A DNA stretch of 64,000 nucleotides from an uncultured Bacteroides sp. (GTDB lineage: Bacteria; Bacteroidota; Bacteroidia; Bacteroidales; Bacteroidaceae): the NCBI GenBank assembly GCA_944322345.1, contig CALUOO010000010.1:82800-146799 (forward strand), given 5' to 3'. A program made the translations under genes and the position numbers. Below the pieces are notes generated by a model. The model made no database searches. It was given only the letters and a program-made list of their open reading frames with translations, and was not told the DNA's origin. The first letter of the stretch is position 1. The number at the start of each line of letters is the position of its first letter. Below, one piece after another: positions 16,925-25,749 of this stretch.

Positions 16925-19834
16925 ATGAAACAATTATCACGTGGATTATTGATTGCACTCTTAGCGATGTGCTGCAATTTCCAACTGGCATTTGCACAAA
17001 CTGCGCAAACATTGCCATTGGACAAAGAAGTCCGATTTGGAAAATTGGACAATGGACTTACCTATTATATCCGCCACAATGCCCTGCCGGAGAAACGTGC
17101 TGAATTTTATATCGCACAAAAGGTTGGGTCAATCCTTGAGGAGCCACAACAAAGAGGTTTGGCACACTTCTTGGAACATATGGCATTTAATGGTACAAAG
17201 AATTTCCCGGGAGATGAAAAAGGATTGGGTATTGTGCCTTGGTGTGAGACAAAAGGTATCAAATTCGGTACAAATCTTAACGCATATACCAGTGTAGATC
17301 AGACAGTCTACAATATCAGTAATGTACCGACCGAGAATATAAATGTAGTAGATTCATGTTTGCTGATCTTGCACGACTGGTCAAGCGCTATCAATCTGGC
17401 AGATAAGGAAATCGACAAAGAGCGTGGTGTCATCCGCGAAGAATGGAGAAGCCGTAACAGCGGTATGCAACGAATCATCACCGATGCACTTCCAACTATG
17501 TTCCCGGATTCTAAATATGCAGACTGTATGCCAATTGGAAGCATTGATGTTATCAATAATTTCCCTTATCAGGACATTCGCGACTATTATGCAAAATGGT
17601 ACCGTCCCGATTTGCAAGGAATCATTATTGTTGGTGATATCGACGTAGACGACATCGAAAGCAAGCTCAAAAAATTATTTGCCGATGTAAAAGCTCCTGT
17701 TAATCCTGCAGAACGTATTTATTACCCAGTTGCAGACAATCAGGAACCACTAGTTTATATTGGAACTGACAAAGAAGTAAAAACTCCGTCTTTCAATATC
17801 TTCTATAAGCATGAAGCCACTCCAGACTCAATGAAAAATACTATCAACTATTATGCTGAGCAGTATATGTTGAGCATGGCTCTTACAATGTTGAATACAC
17901 GTCTGGCTGAGCTTACTCAAAAGGCAGAACCTCCTTTCACCAGTGCAAGTGCAGGATTTGGCGAATTTTTCGTTGCCAAGACCAAAGATGCCTTCACGCT
18001 GAGTGGAAGCAGCAAAATGGACGGAATTGAGTTGGCTATGAAAACCGTATTGCAGGAAGCAGAACGTGCGCGCAGATTTGGTTTCACAGCGACAGAATAT
18101 GACCGTGTTCGTGCGGATTACCTGCAAGGTATTGAAACAGCCTATAAAGAACGTGACAAAAGAAAGAATGGTTCCTTCGTAAGTGAATGCGTCAATCATT
18201 TCCTCGACAATGAACCTATGCCGGGACTGGCATTAGAATATATGCTGATGAAACAATTGGCACCCAAAGTTCCAGTAGAAGCAATCAACCAGCTTATGGG
18301 ACAACTGATGACCGACAACAATCAGATCGTACTGCTGGCAGGTCCTGAAAAAGAGGGAATGAAATATCCTACTAAAGAGGAAATTGTAACATGGCTGAAA
18401 AAAACCAAATCACTTGATCTCAAACCATACGAAGACAAAGTTTCCAACGAGCCTCTAATTTCTAAAGAAGAAGAACCTAAAGGTGGTTCTATTGTATCCG
18501 AAACTACTGGAGAAATCTACGGTACAACAAAATTAGTTCTTTCAAACGGTGTAACTGTATATATCAAACCGACAGATTTCAAAGCAGACCAGATTCTGAT
18601 GCACGGTAGCAGTTTCGGAGGAAGCAGTCTGTTCCCTGACAACGAGATACTAGACATTTCGCAAATCAATAGCGTGGCAACCATCGGCGGTATTGGCAAA
18701 TTTGACAAAATTGCTCTGAACAAAGTACTTGCCGGAAAGATGGCCTCTGTAGGAACATCTGTAAGTTCATTGAGTGAAAGCGTATCCGGAAGTTGCCCAC
18801 CCAGAGACTTTGAAACAATGATGCAGCTCACTTATCTTTACTTCACAGCTCCACGTAAAGACAACGAAGCATTCGAATCATATAAGAACCGTCTGAAGAG
18901 TGCTTTGCAGAACAAGGATGCCAACCCAATGAAAGCTTTCCAAGACACTGCATCACATGCATTGTATGGCAACCATCCACGTATGCTTGACCTGACAGAA
19001 GAGCTGGTTGACAAGATCAATTACGACCGTGTAATTGAAATGTATAAAGACCGCTTCAAAGATGCCAGCGACTTTAAGTTCTATCTGGTAGGAAATGTCA
19101 ATATCGAAGAAGTGAAACCACTGATTGCAAAATATCTGGGTGGACTTCCTTCTATCAATCGTAAGGAAACATTCAGAGATACCAAGATGAATATCCGCAA
19201 AGGAAAATATGCAAAAGAGTTTGCCAAGAAACAGGAGACTCCTATGGCAACCGTATTGTTTGTATATAGCGGAAAATGTAAATATAACCTGCGTAACAAC
19301 ATAGCATTAAGCTTCCTTGAACAAGCTTTGGATATGGTTTACACAGACGAAATACGTGAGAAAGAAGGAGGTAGCTATGGAGTTAGCTGCAGCGGTAGCC
19401 TCAGCCAATATCCGAAGGAAGAAATGACGCTTCAGATTTCTTTCCAGACTGACCCAGATCCGGTAAAGAAAGAAAAACTCATGAACATTGTAACTGAGCA
19501 ACTTCAGAAAATGGCTAAAGAAGGTCCTAGTGACGAACAAATGCAGAAGATCAAAGAGTACATGCTGAAGAAATATAAAGATGCACAAAAGGAAAACAGC
19601 TATTGGTTGAACAACCTGAATACCTATTTCTATAGCGGTATCGACACAACAGATGGTTACGAAGATCTCATTAACAACATGACAGCAAAAGATGTAAAAG
19701 AGCTGCTGGCTAAACTGTTGAAGCAAAAGAATGAAATCCGAGTAGTCATGACAGCACCAGATGAAGACATCAAAAAGGCAGCTGAAGAAAAAGCTAATCA
19801 AGATGCTGCTGCAGAAAAAGCAACCGACAAATAA
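16925..19834 (+). CDS. M16 family zinc metallopeptidase (insulinase/pitrilysin type), secreted
   Basis: This is a 969-residue protein from ATG 16925; an in-frame TTG at 16919 is less likely. A signal peptide (about residues 1-25, ending AFAQ) sends it to the periplasm or envelope. The zinc-binding inverted motif HFLEH is at residues 81-85, with the distal Glu in the KERGVIREEWRSR segment. A second, catalytically inactive M16-type half follows, as in pitrilysins. The domain order (active half, linker, inactive half) and length match full-length M16B-type zinc proteases. It degrades peptides; the substrate is unknown. It ends 24 bp before the DUF5687 permease gene. Confidence 0.93.
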   Translation: MKQLSRGLLIALLAMCCNFQLAFAQTAQTLPLDKEVRFGKLDNGLTYYIRHNALPEKRAEFYIAQKVGSILEEPQQRGLAHFLEHMAFNGTKNFPGDEKGLGIVPWCETKGIKFGTNLNAYTSVDQTVYNISNVPTENINVVDSCLLILHDWSSAINLADKEIDKERGVIREEWRSRNSGMQRIITDALPTMFPDSKYADCMPIGSIDVINNFPYQDIRDYYAKWYRPDLQGIIIVGDIDVDDIESKLKKLFADVKAPVNPAERIYYPVADNQEPLVYIGTDKEVKTPSFNIFYKHEATPDSMKNTINYYAEQYMLSMALTMLNTRLAELTQKAEPPFTSASAGFGEFFVAKTKDAFTLSGSSKMDGIELAMKTVLQEAERARRFGFTATEYDRVRADYLQGIETAYKERDKRKNGSFVSECVNHFLDNEPMPGLALEYMLMKQLAPKVPVEAINQLMGQLMTDNNQIVLLAGPEKEGMKYPTKEEIVTWLKKTKSLDLKPYEDKVSNEPLISKEEEPKGGSIVSETTGEIYGTTKLVLSNGVTVYIKPTDFKADQILMHGSSFGGSSLFPDNEILDISQINSVATIGGIGKFDKIALNKVLAGKMASVGTSVSSLSESVSGSCPPRDFETMMQLTYLYFTAPRKDNEAFESYKNRLKSALQNKDANPMKAFQDTASHALYGNHPRMLDLTEELVDKINYDRVIEMYKDRFKDASDFKFYLVGNVNIEEVKPLIAKYLGGLPSINRKETFRDTKMNIRKGKYAKEFAKKQETPMATVLFVYSGKCKYNLRNNIALSFLEQALDMVYTDEIREKEGGSYGVSCSGSLSQYPKEEMTLQISFQTDPDPVKKEKLMNIVTEQLQKMAKEGPSDEQMQKIKEYMLKKYKDAQKENSYWLNNLNTYFYSGIDTTDGYEDLINNMTAKDVKELLAKLLKQKNEIRVVMTAPDEDIKKAAEEKANQDAAAEKATDK

Positions 19835-19858
19835 ATTCGTCAGGTATCACATCAAAGG

Positions 19859-21349
19859 ATGAATATTTTCAACGAATTACGCAAGCATGGAAGACTAGCC
19901 TCCCTACGGCATCCAATGTACGAAAGAAACAGGATTGCCAAATTGCTCGGTTATGTGATGGGTATATTTTGGGCAGGTTATCTGATTGTTTTAGGTACAA
20001 CGTTTGCGTTCAGTTTTAAAGATATGGTTCCCAACTGGGAACCATATCATGTTATGAACGCTATCGTTCTTCCGTTTATTTTAATGGCAGATTTCCTATT
20101 GCGTTTTCCGTTTCAAAACACACCGACTCAGGAGGTTAAACCTTACCTCCTGTTGCCGGTTAAACGTAAAAGGTTAATCGATTTTTTACTTCTCCGTTCA
20201 GGACTCAGCCTGTTCAATCTGTTATGGCTGTTTCTGTTCGTTCCTTTCACATTTCTCACTATCCTCAGAATCTGGGGAATAACAGCTACATTTACTTATC
20301 TGGTAGGAATCTACCTGCTTGTTATCATCAACAATTATTGGTATCTGCTTTGCCGCACACTGATCAACGAACATATCTGCTGGGCGTTGCTGCCACTGAC
20401 TGTTTACACAGGAACAGCACTGCTCATTATCCATCAGAACAACTTTCTGTCCTCTTTCTTCATGAACATAGGAGACAGCTTTATCGAAGGAAACCTATTT
20501 TATATTACAGGGACATTAGTCATCATTGCAGTCCTATGTCTCATTAACCGCCAGCTGATGGCGAAACTTATCTATAAAGAAATTGCCCGAACCAACGATA
20601 CTCAAACAAAGCATATATCCGAATATCACTTTTTTGAACGCTACGGAGAGATAGGCGAATACATGCGTCTTGAGCTGAAAATGCTTTTGCGCAACAAACG
20701 CTGTAAAACGCTGTTGCGCAATCTTATATTAATGGTGCTTATTTTCTCATTGACACTAAGTTTTTCTTCTCTCTACGACGAGGGGATACTGCATTCAATG
20801 ATCTGCGTCTACAACTTCTCCGCATTCAGCCTGCTGATACTCTCGCAAATCATGTCGTTCGAAGGGAATTATTTCGACGGACTAATGTCACGCAGACAAT
20901 CTATTCTTAGTCTGTTAAAGGCTAAATACTATGTATACTGCATCGGAGAGATTTTCCTGTTCATGCTAATGCTTCCTGCTGTCTTTACTGGAAAAATCAC
21001 ACTGCTGGAAGCATTTGCATGGGCTTTCTATGCCATAGGATTCAATTACTTCTGTTCGTTCCAACTGGCTGTTTACAACAAACAGACCATACCGCTGAAC
21101 GAGACTGTAACAAGCAGACAGGCTAACGGAGGCATTCAGCTGATTATTAACCTGATCATTCTCGGATTGCCGATGACAGCATACAATCTGCTGAAAAACC
21201 TTCTCGATGAAACCATTACCCATATCATATTCCTGACAGTCGGCATTATCTTTACGCTGATTTCACCGTTATGGATAAGAAATATTCACCATCGTTTCAT
21301 GAGACGACGATATGAAAACATGGAGGGATTCAGGAATAGCCGGCGATAA
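19859..21349 (+). CDS. DUF5687 family multipass membrane protein (ABC-2-like permease)
   Basis: This 496-residue integral membrane protein has about a dozen hydrophobic segments in two halves separated by a polar region (about residues 240-285). The family (DUF5687) is typical of Bacteroidetes. Its gene sits 39 bp before an ABC ATPase, so it is very likely the transmembrane part of an ABC-type exporter. The substrate is unknown. The preceding M16 peptidase gene and the following NlpC/P60 gene are on the same strand with gaps below 40 bp, which suggests one operon (16925-23287). Confidence 0.8.
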   Translation: MNIFNELRKHGRLASLRHPMYERNRIAKLLGYVMGIFWAGYLIVLGTTFAFSFKDMVPNWEPYHVMNAIVLPFILMADFLLRFPFQNTPTQEVKPYLLLPVKRKRLIDFLLLRSGLSLFNLLWLFLFVPFTFLTILRIWGITATFTYLVGIYLLVIINNYWYLLCRTLINEHICWALLPLTVYTGTALLIIHQNNFLSSFFMNIGDSFIEGNLFYITGTLVIIAVLCLINRQLMAKLIYKEIARTNDTQTKHISEYHFFERYGEIGEYMRLELKMLLRNKRCKTLLRNLILMVLIFSLTLSFSSLYDEGILHSMICVYNFSAFSLLILSQIMSFEGNYFDGLMSRRQSILSLLKAKYYVYCIGEIFLFMLMLPAVFTGKITLLEAFAWAFYAIGFNYFCSFQLAVYNKQTIPLNETVTSRQANGGIQLIINLIILGLPMTAYNLLKNLLDETITHIIFLTVGIIFTLISPLWIRNIHHRFMRRRYENMEGFRNSRR

Positions 21350-21388
21350 ACACAGTGTTAAACCATTTATATTAAAACATTCGGAATC

Positions 21389-22093
21389 GTGATCTGCATC
21401 GAAAAACTCAGAAAGAATTTTGGCTCAAAAGTCGCCATAAAGATTGAGCAATATGATATCCAGTCGGGAGACATGCTCGGACTGGTAGGAAACAACGGAG
21501 CTGGCAAAACAACACTGTTTCGCCTAATGCTCGACCTTCTGAAAGCCGACGAGGGAACAGTAACCATCGACGGCATCCATGTAAATCAAAGCGAAGAATG
21601 GAAAAGAAACACAGGCGCATTTATCGACGAAAGTTTTCTGATCGACTATCTGACTCCTGAGGAATACTTCTATTTCATCGGTAAGATATACGGTTTCGGG
21701 AAAGCAGAAGTTGACGAACGTCTGAAGCCCTTCGAACGATTCATGAATGGCGAAGTGCTGGGACAAAAGAAGTTCATCCGTAACTTTTCTGCCGGAAACA
21801 AGCAGAAAATAGGTATCATCTCGGCAATGCTGCATCAACCACAGCTGCTCATTCTGGACGAACCGTTCAATTTTCTCGATCCCAGTTCACAGTCTATCAT
21901 CAAGCATCTGCTCCGGAAGTATAACGAAGAACAGCAGGCAACAATCATCATCTCAAGTCATAATCTGAACCATACTGTAGACATATGCCCACGTATCGCA
22001 TTGCTGGAAAGCGGAATGATCATCAAAGACATTGACAATCGTAACAATTCTGCCGAGCAGGAACTGGAAGCCTATTTCAACGTAGAAGAATAA
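21389..22093 (+). CDS. ABC transporter ATP-binding protein
   Basis: This 234-residue nucleotide-binding domain is predicted to start at GTG 21389, since no ATG is available at a sensible place. The motifs are complete: Walker A GNNGAGKT, signature-like NFSAGNKQKIG, Walker B LLILDEPFNFLDP and H-loop ISSHNLNH. It matches the ABC-2 exporter ATPases and should drive the DUF5687 membrane protein encoded upstream. The unusual signature (SAGNKQ rather than SGGQ) is common in ABC-2 type ATPases. Confidence 0.9.
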   Translation: MICIEKLRKNFGSKVAIKIEQYDIQSGDMLGLVGNNGAGKTTLFRLMLDLLKADEGTVTIDGIHVNQSEEWKRNTGAFIDESFLIDYLTPEEYFYFIGKIYGFGKAEVDERLKPFERFMNGEVLGQKKFIRNFSAGNKQKIGIISAMLHQPQLLILDEPFNFLDPSSQSIIKHLLRKYNEEQQATIIISSHNLNHTVDICPRIALLESGMIIKDIDNRNNSAEQELEAYFNVEE

Positions 22094-22111
22094 CCGTAAA
22101 ACCACGCATGT

Positions 22112-22624
22112 ATGAAAAGATTCGTAATTCATATTTTGTTTATGGCATGCCTCATCATCGGCTTTACCTCCTGTCGCACGTCAGCTCCCCGGCTGAACTA
22201 CAAAGAGCTGGCCAAAGCATCCATCAGGCTGAAAACGGATATCGGCCTCAACGACAACCATAAACTCTACATAGAAGCATCACGCTGGATAGGCGTACCC
22301 TACCGTAGCGGAGGGACTACTAAAAAAGGAGTAGACTGCTCCGGATTGGTCTGCCAGTTATACCGCAATGTATACCATCTGCGGCTTCCACGAACTACCC
22401 AAGAACAGAAATCACAAAGCCAGAAAACCGCCAAACGCAACCTCCGCGAAGGTGATTTGGTTTTCTTCAGCAACTCACGATCGCGAAAAAAGGTAGCTCA
22501 TGTCGGTATTTATCTGAAAGACGGAAAATTCATCCATGCCAGCACCAGCCGTGGAGTTATAGTCAGCAGTCTGAACGAAGATTATTACCTTCGCCATTGG
22601 ATAAGCGGAGGAAGAGTAAAATAA
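22112..22624 (+). CDS. NlpC/P60 (C40) family lipoprotein peptidase
   Basis: This 170-residue predicted lipoprotein has the lipobox FTSC with the lipidated Cys at 21. The NlpC/P60 domain covers about residues 50-168. The catalytic Cys is Cys76 in GVDCSGLVC, and the likely catalytic His residues lie in KVAHVGIY and FIHAST. Such enzymes cut peptide bonds of the peptidoglycan stem, typically gamma-D-Glu-diamino acid links, in the periplasm. It lies 18 bp after the ABC ATPase and 15 bp before a HAD phosphatase. Confidence 0.92.
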   Translation: MKRFVIHILFMACLIIGFTSCRTSAPRLNYKELAKASIRLKTDIGLNDNHKLYIEASRWIGVPYRSGGTTKKGVDCSGLVCQLYRNVYHLRLPRTTQEQKSQSQKTAKRNLREGDLVFFSNSRSRKKVAHVGIYLKDGKFIHASTSRGVIVSSLNEDYYLRHWISGGRVK

Positions 22625-22639
22625 AAATTCCAATTCAAA

Positions 22640-23287
22640 ATGCACTACACAACCTATCTGTTTGATTTTGATTACACCTTAGCCGATTCCTCACGCGGCA
22701 TTGTGATGTGTTTCCAGTCAGTGCTCCGGAGCCACCAATACCTCAATGTCTCCGACGAAGCTGTGAAACGTACTATAGGCAAAACACTGGAAGAATCGTT
22801 CAGCATCCTGACCGGAGTTACCGATCCGGCACAACTGGCAGAGTTCCGGCAGGAATACCGGAAAGAGGCAGATATCCACATGAATGCCAATACTGTTCTT
22901 TTTCCCGATACACTTTCCACACTGAAAGCACTGAAAAAGAAAGGATATCGCATTGGAATCATCTCCACAAAATATCGTTTTCGTATACTGGACTTTCTGC
23001 ATCCGTTTCTACCAGAACATTTTCTTGATATTGTTGTAGGCGGCGAAGACGTACAGCAGCCCAAACCATCGCCCGAAGGCATCCGGTTTGCCCTGTCCCA
23101 CCTGAACAGTCGGCCTGAAGAAACTTTGTATGTCGGAGACAGCACAGTGGACGCAGAAACAGCCCGAAATGCCGGAGTAGATTTTGCAGGAATACTCAAC
23201 GGCACTACAACAGCAGACGAGCTGTCTGTCTACCCACACCGTACTATTATGAACAATCTTTCCGAGCTGATTGAGGGAATAAACTGA
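22640..23287 (+). CDS. HAD-IA family hydrolase (phosphoglycolate phosphatase-like)
   Basis: This is a 215-residue cytosolic HAD phosphatase. Motif I is FDFDYTLAD with the nucleophile Asp9 and acid Asp11. The Thr of motif II is in IISTKYR, the Lys of motif III is in QQPKPSPEG, and motif IV is YVGDSTVDAETA. The helical cap between about residues 15 and 85 marks it as subclass IA, as in Gph and PpaX. The substrate could be 2-phosphoglycolate, pyrophosphate or another small phosphate ester. It is probably the last gene of the operon, followed by a long hairpin at 23324-23370. Confidence 0.88.
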   Translation: MHYTTYLFDFDYTLADSSRGIVMCFQSVLRSHQYLNVSDEAVKRTIGKTLEESFSILTGVTDPAQLAEFRQEYRKEADIHMNANTVLFPDTLSTLKALKKKGYRIGIISTKYRFRILDFLHPFLPEHFLDIVVGGEDVQQPKPSPEGIRFALSHLNSRPEETLYVGDSTVDAETARNAGVDFAGILNGTTTADELSVYPHRTIMNNLSELIEGIN

Positions 23288-23323
23288 CAAGCAGAGTAAA
23301 GGCAAACACATACTGTCTGAAAA

Positions 23324-23370
23324 CGCAGATTAACACAGACTTATAAAAAAATGACCTGTGTTAATCTGCG
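23324..23370 (+). terminator. Long perfect hairpin after HAD gene
   Basis: CGCAGATTAACACAG (23324-23338) pairs perfectly with 23356-23370 (15 bp). The T-run behind it is weak, so it could be a terminator, an RNA 3'-end stabiliser or a dispersed repeat. Confidence 0.6.
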
Positions 23371-23469
23371 CTTCTGTTTTACCCGGTTCTCCCTTATCTT
23401 CTTTTCCAACCGTTTTCTCACTCACTCGTTTCTCCTTACATATTCATTAACCTTTATTAACCACTAATA

Positions 23470-23502
23470 TTTGTAAAAAAATAGAACGATGGAATATCTT
23501 TG
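23470..23502 (+). promoter_or_regulatory. Promoter upstream of the CNNM/CBS gene
   Basis: TTTG at 23470-23473, a 21-bp spacer, then TATCTTTG at 23495-23502. Both elements match the Bacteroides consensus. It would give a leader of about 240 nt. Confidence 0.6.
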
Positions 23503-23513
23503 CTCGTAATTAT

Positions 23514-23648
23514 ATGAGTAACATTCTATTTATCTATATTTTACTAACCCAACTTTTGATAGTACACCTTCTTGTTGTATTACAAAAAACATCTTCCTTT
23601 GGCATTATGATTCATAAACGCCACCTTCTTTGTGTCTACCGTGAATAG
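23514..23648 (+). CDS. Small hydrophobic open frame in the leader of the CNNM gene
   Basis: A 44-codon frame starts 11 bp after the promoter above. The first 23 residues are strongly hydrophobic (start MSNILFIYILLTQLL) and the rest is basic (IMIHKRHLLCVYRE). It could be a small membrane protein, a leader peptide or chance. I recognise no homologue and see no strong ribosome-binding site. Confidence 0.25.
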   Translation: MSNILFIYILLTQLLIVHLLVVLQKTSSFGIMIHKRHLLCVYRE

Positions 23649-23747
23649 CGTACCGATTTATTATCATCAGTTTTTATTACATCAGTTTTCGTCCTGTCAT
23701 CCTTGTCCAAGATGTACACGGGCTATGTCTTACCTAAAATATTTTAT

Positions 23748-24782
23748 ATGGGACTTATTTTATTATATTTAATCGGTGCATTATCACTTTCTTTTTTATG
23801 TTCAGTTCTTGAAGCTGTTTTGCTGTCTACTCCCATGTCTTTCATCTCCATGAAAGAAAGCCAAGGAGCACGGTCGGCATCCTTATTAAAAAAATACAAG
23901 ACAAATATCGACAAACCCGTAGCAGCCATACTTTCACTAAATACCATTGCACATACAATCGGTGCTGCCGGTGTAGGCTCCGAATCTGTCAAAATATTTG
24001 GTGAAGAATACTTTGGAGTCATCTCAGCCATTCTTACACTGCTGATTCTGGTTTTGTCTGAAATTATTCCCAAGACTATCGGAGCTTCCTATTGGCGCTC
24101 GCTGGCGCTACCTGCCACCCGAATCATCCATATACTGGTCATCATCACCTATCCGCTCGTCCTACTGTCGGAAGTTATCACCCGCATATTCTCACCCAAG
24201 AAGCAACAGCTTTCCGTCAGCCGTGAAGAGGTATCGGCCATGGTTAACGTAGGTGTAGAAGAAGGAGTATTTCAGGCAAAAGAGAATAAAATCATCCAGA
24301 ACTTCATCAAGCTGGTGAATGTGACAGCAAAGGAAATCATGACACCCAACCTCGTGGTGGCCTCTGCTCCCGAATCGATGACACTCAGAGAGTTCTATCA
24401 CAACGAACAGTTCAATCCCTACTCGCGAATTCCTGTCTACAAGGAAAATAAAAACTACATTACCGGCTATGTGCTCAGAGCCACCGTACTCGAACGCCTG
24501 TCGGAAGACAAGTTCAACCTCTCACTTTCTGAGCTGGCTCGTCCTATTCTCTCTTTCCAAGAGAAAGAAAGCGTTTCGGCCATTTGGGAAAAAATGCTCG
24601 AAAACAAGGAACACATATCTATCATCACCGACGAGTATGGCTGCTTGCGAGGCATTGTAACAATGGAAGATGTCATCGAGACGATGTTAGGTGTCGAAAT
24701 CGTAGACGAATACGACACCACTACCGACATGCAGGTACTTGCCCGCGAAAAGTGGCTGAAACTGAAGCAAAGGAAGAAATAA
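23748..24782 (+). CDS. CNNM/CorC-type transporter with CBS domains (hemolysin family)
   Basis: From ATG 23748 the protein has 344 residues. In-frame starts at 23703 (TTG) and 23712 (ATG) would add 15 or 12 residues without a recognised feature. The N-terminal DUF21/CNNM domain (about residues 1-165) has three or four membrane segments (LILLYLIGALSLSFLCSVLE, AILTLLILVLSEIIPKT, IIHILVIITYPLVLLSEVI). A cytosolic CBS pair follows (about 190-320, with IMTPNLVVA and YGCLRGIVTMEDVIETML). The C-terminal CorC_HlyC domain is absent or minimal. The family includes Mg2+ and Co2+ efflux proteins; the ion is not decided here. Confidence 0.85.
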   Translation: MGLILLYLIGALSLSFLCSVLEAVLLSTPMSFISMKESQGARSASLLKKYKTNIDKPVAAILSLNTIAHTIGAAGVGSESVKIFGEEYFGVISAILTLLILVLSEIIPKTIGASYWRSLALPATRIIHILVIITYPLVLLSEVITRIFSPKKQQLSVSREEVSAMVNVGVEEGVFQAKENKIIQNFIKLVNVTAKEIMTPNLVVASAPESMTLREFYHNEQFNPYSRIPVYKENKNYITGYVLRATVLERLSEDKFNLSLSELARPILSFQEKESVSAIWEKMLENKEHISIITDEYGCLRGIVTMEDVIETMLGVEIVDEYDTTTDMQVLAREKWLKLKQRKK

Positions 24783-24815
24783 ACTCCTATCTGTCAACGA
24801 TATTCACACCACTCC

Positions 24816-24849
24816 CCGCATTGAAAATTCTCCAATGCGGGGATTTTTT
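24816..24849 (+). terminator. Intrinsic terminator after the CNNM gene
   Basis: CCCGCATTG (24816-24824) pairs with CAATGCGGG (24834-24842), followed by ATTTTTT. Confidence 0.85.
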
Positions 24850-24865
24850 ATAAAAACAGGCAACA

Positions 24866-24899
24866 TTTGTCGGTTTTTTCAAATAGATTATTATCTTTG
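24866..24899 (+). promoter_or_regulatory. Promoter of the HU-like gene
   Basis: TTTG at 24866-24869 and TATCTTTG at 24892-24899 (perfect -7), spacer 22 bp. Transcription would start near 24905, at the edge of the inverted repeat. Confidence 0.6.
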
Positions 24900-24904
24900 T
24901 AGGT

Positions 24905-25011
24905 GATTCTTTTTTCGTATCACTTAAGTCTTCCGTTCGTTTCACTTAAGTAATACGTTCGGATCACTAACATGATACGAACGGATAACAATAGTGATAC
25001 GAAAAAAAATC
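24905..25011 (+). promoter_or_regulatory. Nested inverted repeat in the leader of the HU-like gene
   Basis: The arm 24905-24924 (ending TTTTTTCGTATCACT) is complementary to 24993-25011 (AGTGATACGAAAAAAAATC) with one mismatch. Inside, TCCGTTCGTTTC (24932-24943) is nearly complementary to GATACGAACGGAT (24974-24986). Units related to CGTTCG-n-ATCACTTAAGT recur between them. The mRNA leader would fold into a long hairpin, or the DNA may be a multi-site operator. Confidence 0.6.
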
Positions 25012-25082
25012 AATAACAAACCCATTAACCAACCACATCTTAAGGAGTAATTCCTTAAAACAAAAAAGTAAAACATACGTAT

Positions 25083-25685
25083 ATGAGCATTCACTACGAC
25101 CTTTACGAAAATCCGGACAGAGAGAATACCGGCGAAAAACAACCGTTGCACGCACGTGTAATTCCCAGTGGCACATATACCACCGAAGAGTTTCTCGACT
25201 ATGTGGCAAAGGCACAGCACGTTCCGCATGCACAACTGACAAGCTCGATGGGAGCCATTATCAGCGAGCTGAAAACACTGCTTTCCAGAGGATACATCGT
25301 CGAGTTCGGCGAATTGGGACACTTGTCCGTCACCTTGAAAACAGAAAAACCTGTAATGGACCGCAAAGAAATCCGTTCGCCGTCCATCTGTCTGAAAGAC
25401 ATTACACTGAAAGTGAACAAACATTACAAAAAAGAGCTCAATGCCATGATGGAGTTGGAGCGTATCTCCTCCCCCACTCGCTCTAAGCAGAAGCTCTCCG
25501 AGGAAGAGTGTCTGGCAAGACTGAAACAATTTTTTCAGACACATCCCTGCATCAGCCGGGCAGACTACTCGAGCATTACGGGAACCAACAAACTACAGGC
25601 AATACGCCAACTCCACTCATTTGCCGAACGGGGTATTATCCGAAAATACGGATCGGGGAAAAGCGTAGTATACATTCCTCAGTAA
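25083..25685 (+). CDS. HU-like DNA-binding protein with C-terminal winged helix
   Basis: This 200-residue protein has an N-terminal HU/IHF-like fold (about residues 15-120), of the HU-HIG type common in Bacteroidetes (TTEEFLDYVAKA, IISELKTLLSRGYIVEFGEL, then GHLSVTLKTEKPV). A linker follows, and then a C-terminal segment (about 138-200, LKQFFQTHPCISRADYSSIT to KYGSGKSVVYIP) that reads as a winged helix-turn-helix. It is probably a nucleoid-associated or regulatory DNA-binding protein. The targets are unknown. It has its own promoter and a strikingly structured leader at 24905-25011, which might be its own binding site (inference). Confidence 0.8.
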   Translation: MSIHYDLYENPDRENTGEKQPLHARVIPSGTYTTEEFLDYVAKAQHVPHAQLTSSMGAIISELKTLLSRGYIVEFGELGHLSVTLKTEKPVMDRKEIRSPSICLKDITLKVNKHYKKELNAMMELERISSPTRSKQKLSEEECLARLKQFFQTHPCISRADYSSITGTNKLQAIRQLHSFAERGIIRKYGSGKSVVYIPQ

Positions 25686-25749
25686 GCCAATGAGAGAATA
25701 AGCCTGACAGAAAAAACAATCTATTATAACACAACAGAAATTACTATCT

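Noticed and set aside
23324-23370. Attachment site or insertion-sequence end
   Set aside because: The 15-bp perfect inverted repeat has no transposase or integrase near it and fits a 3'-end hairpin.
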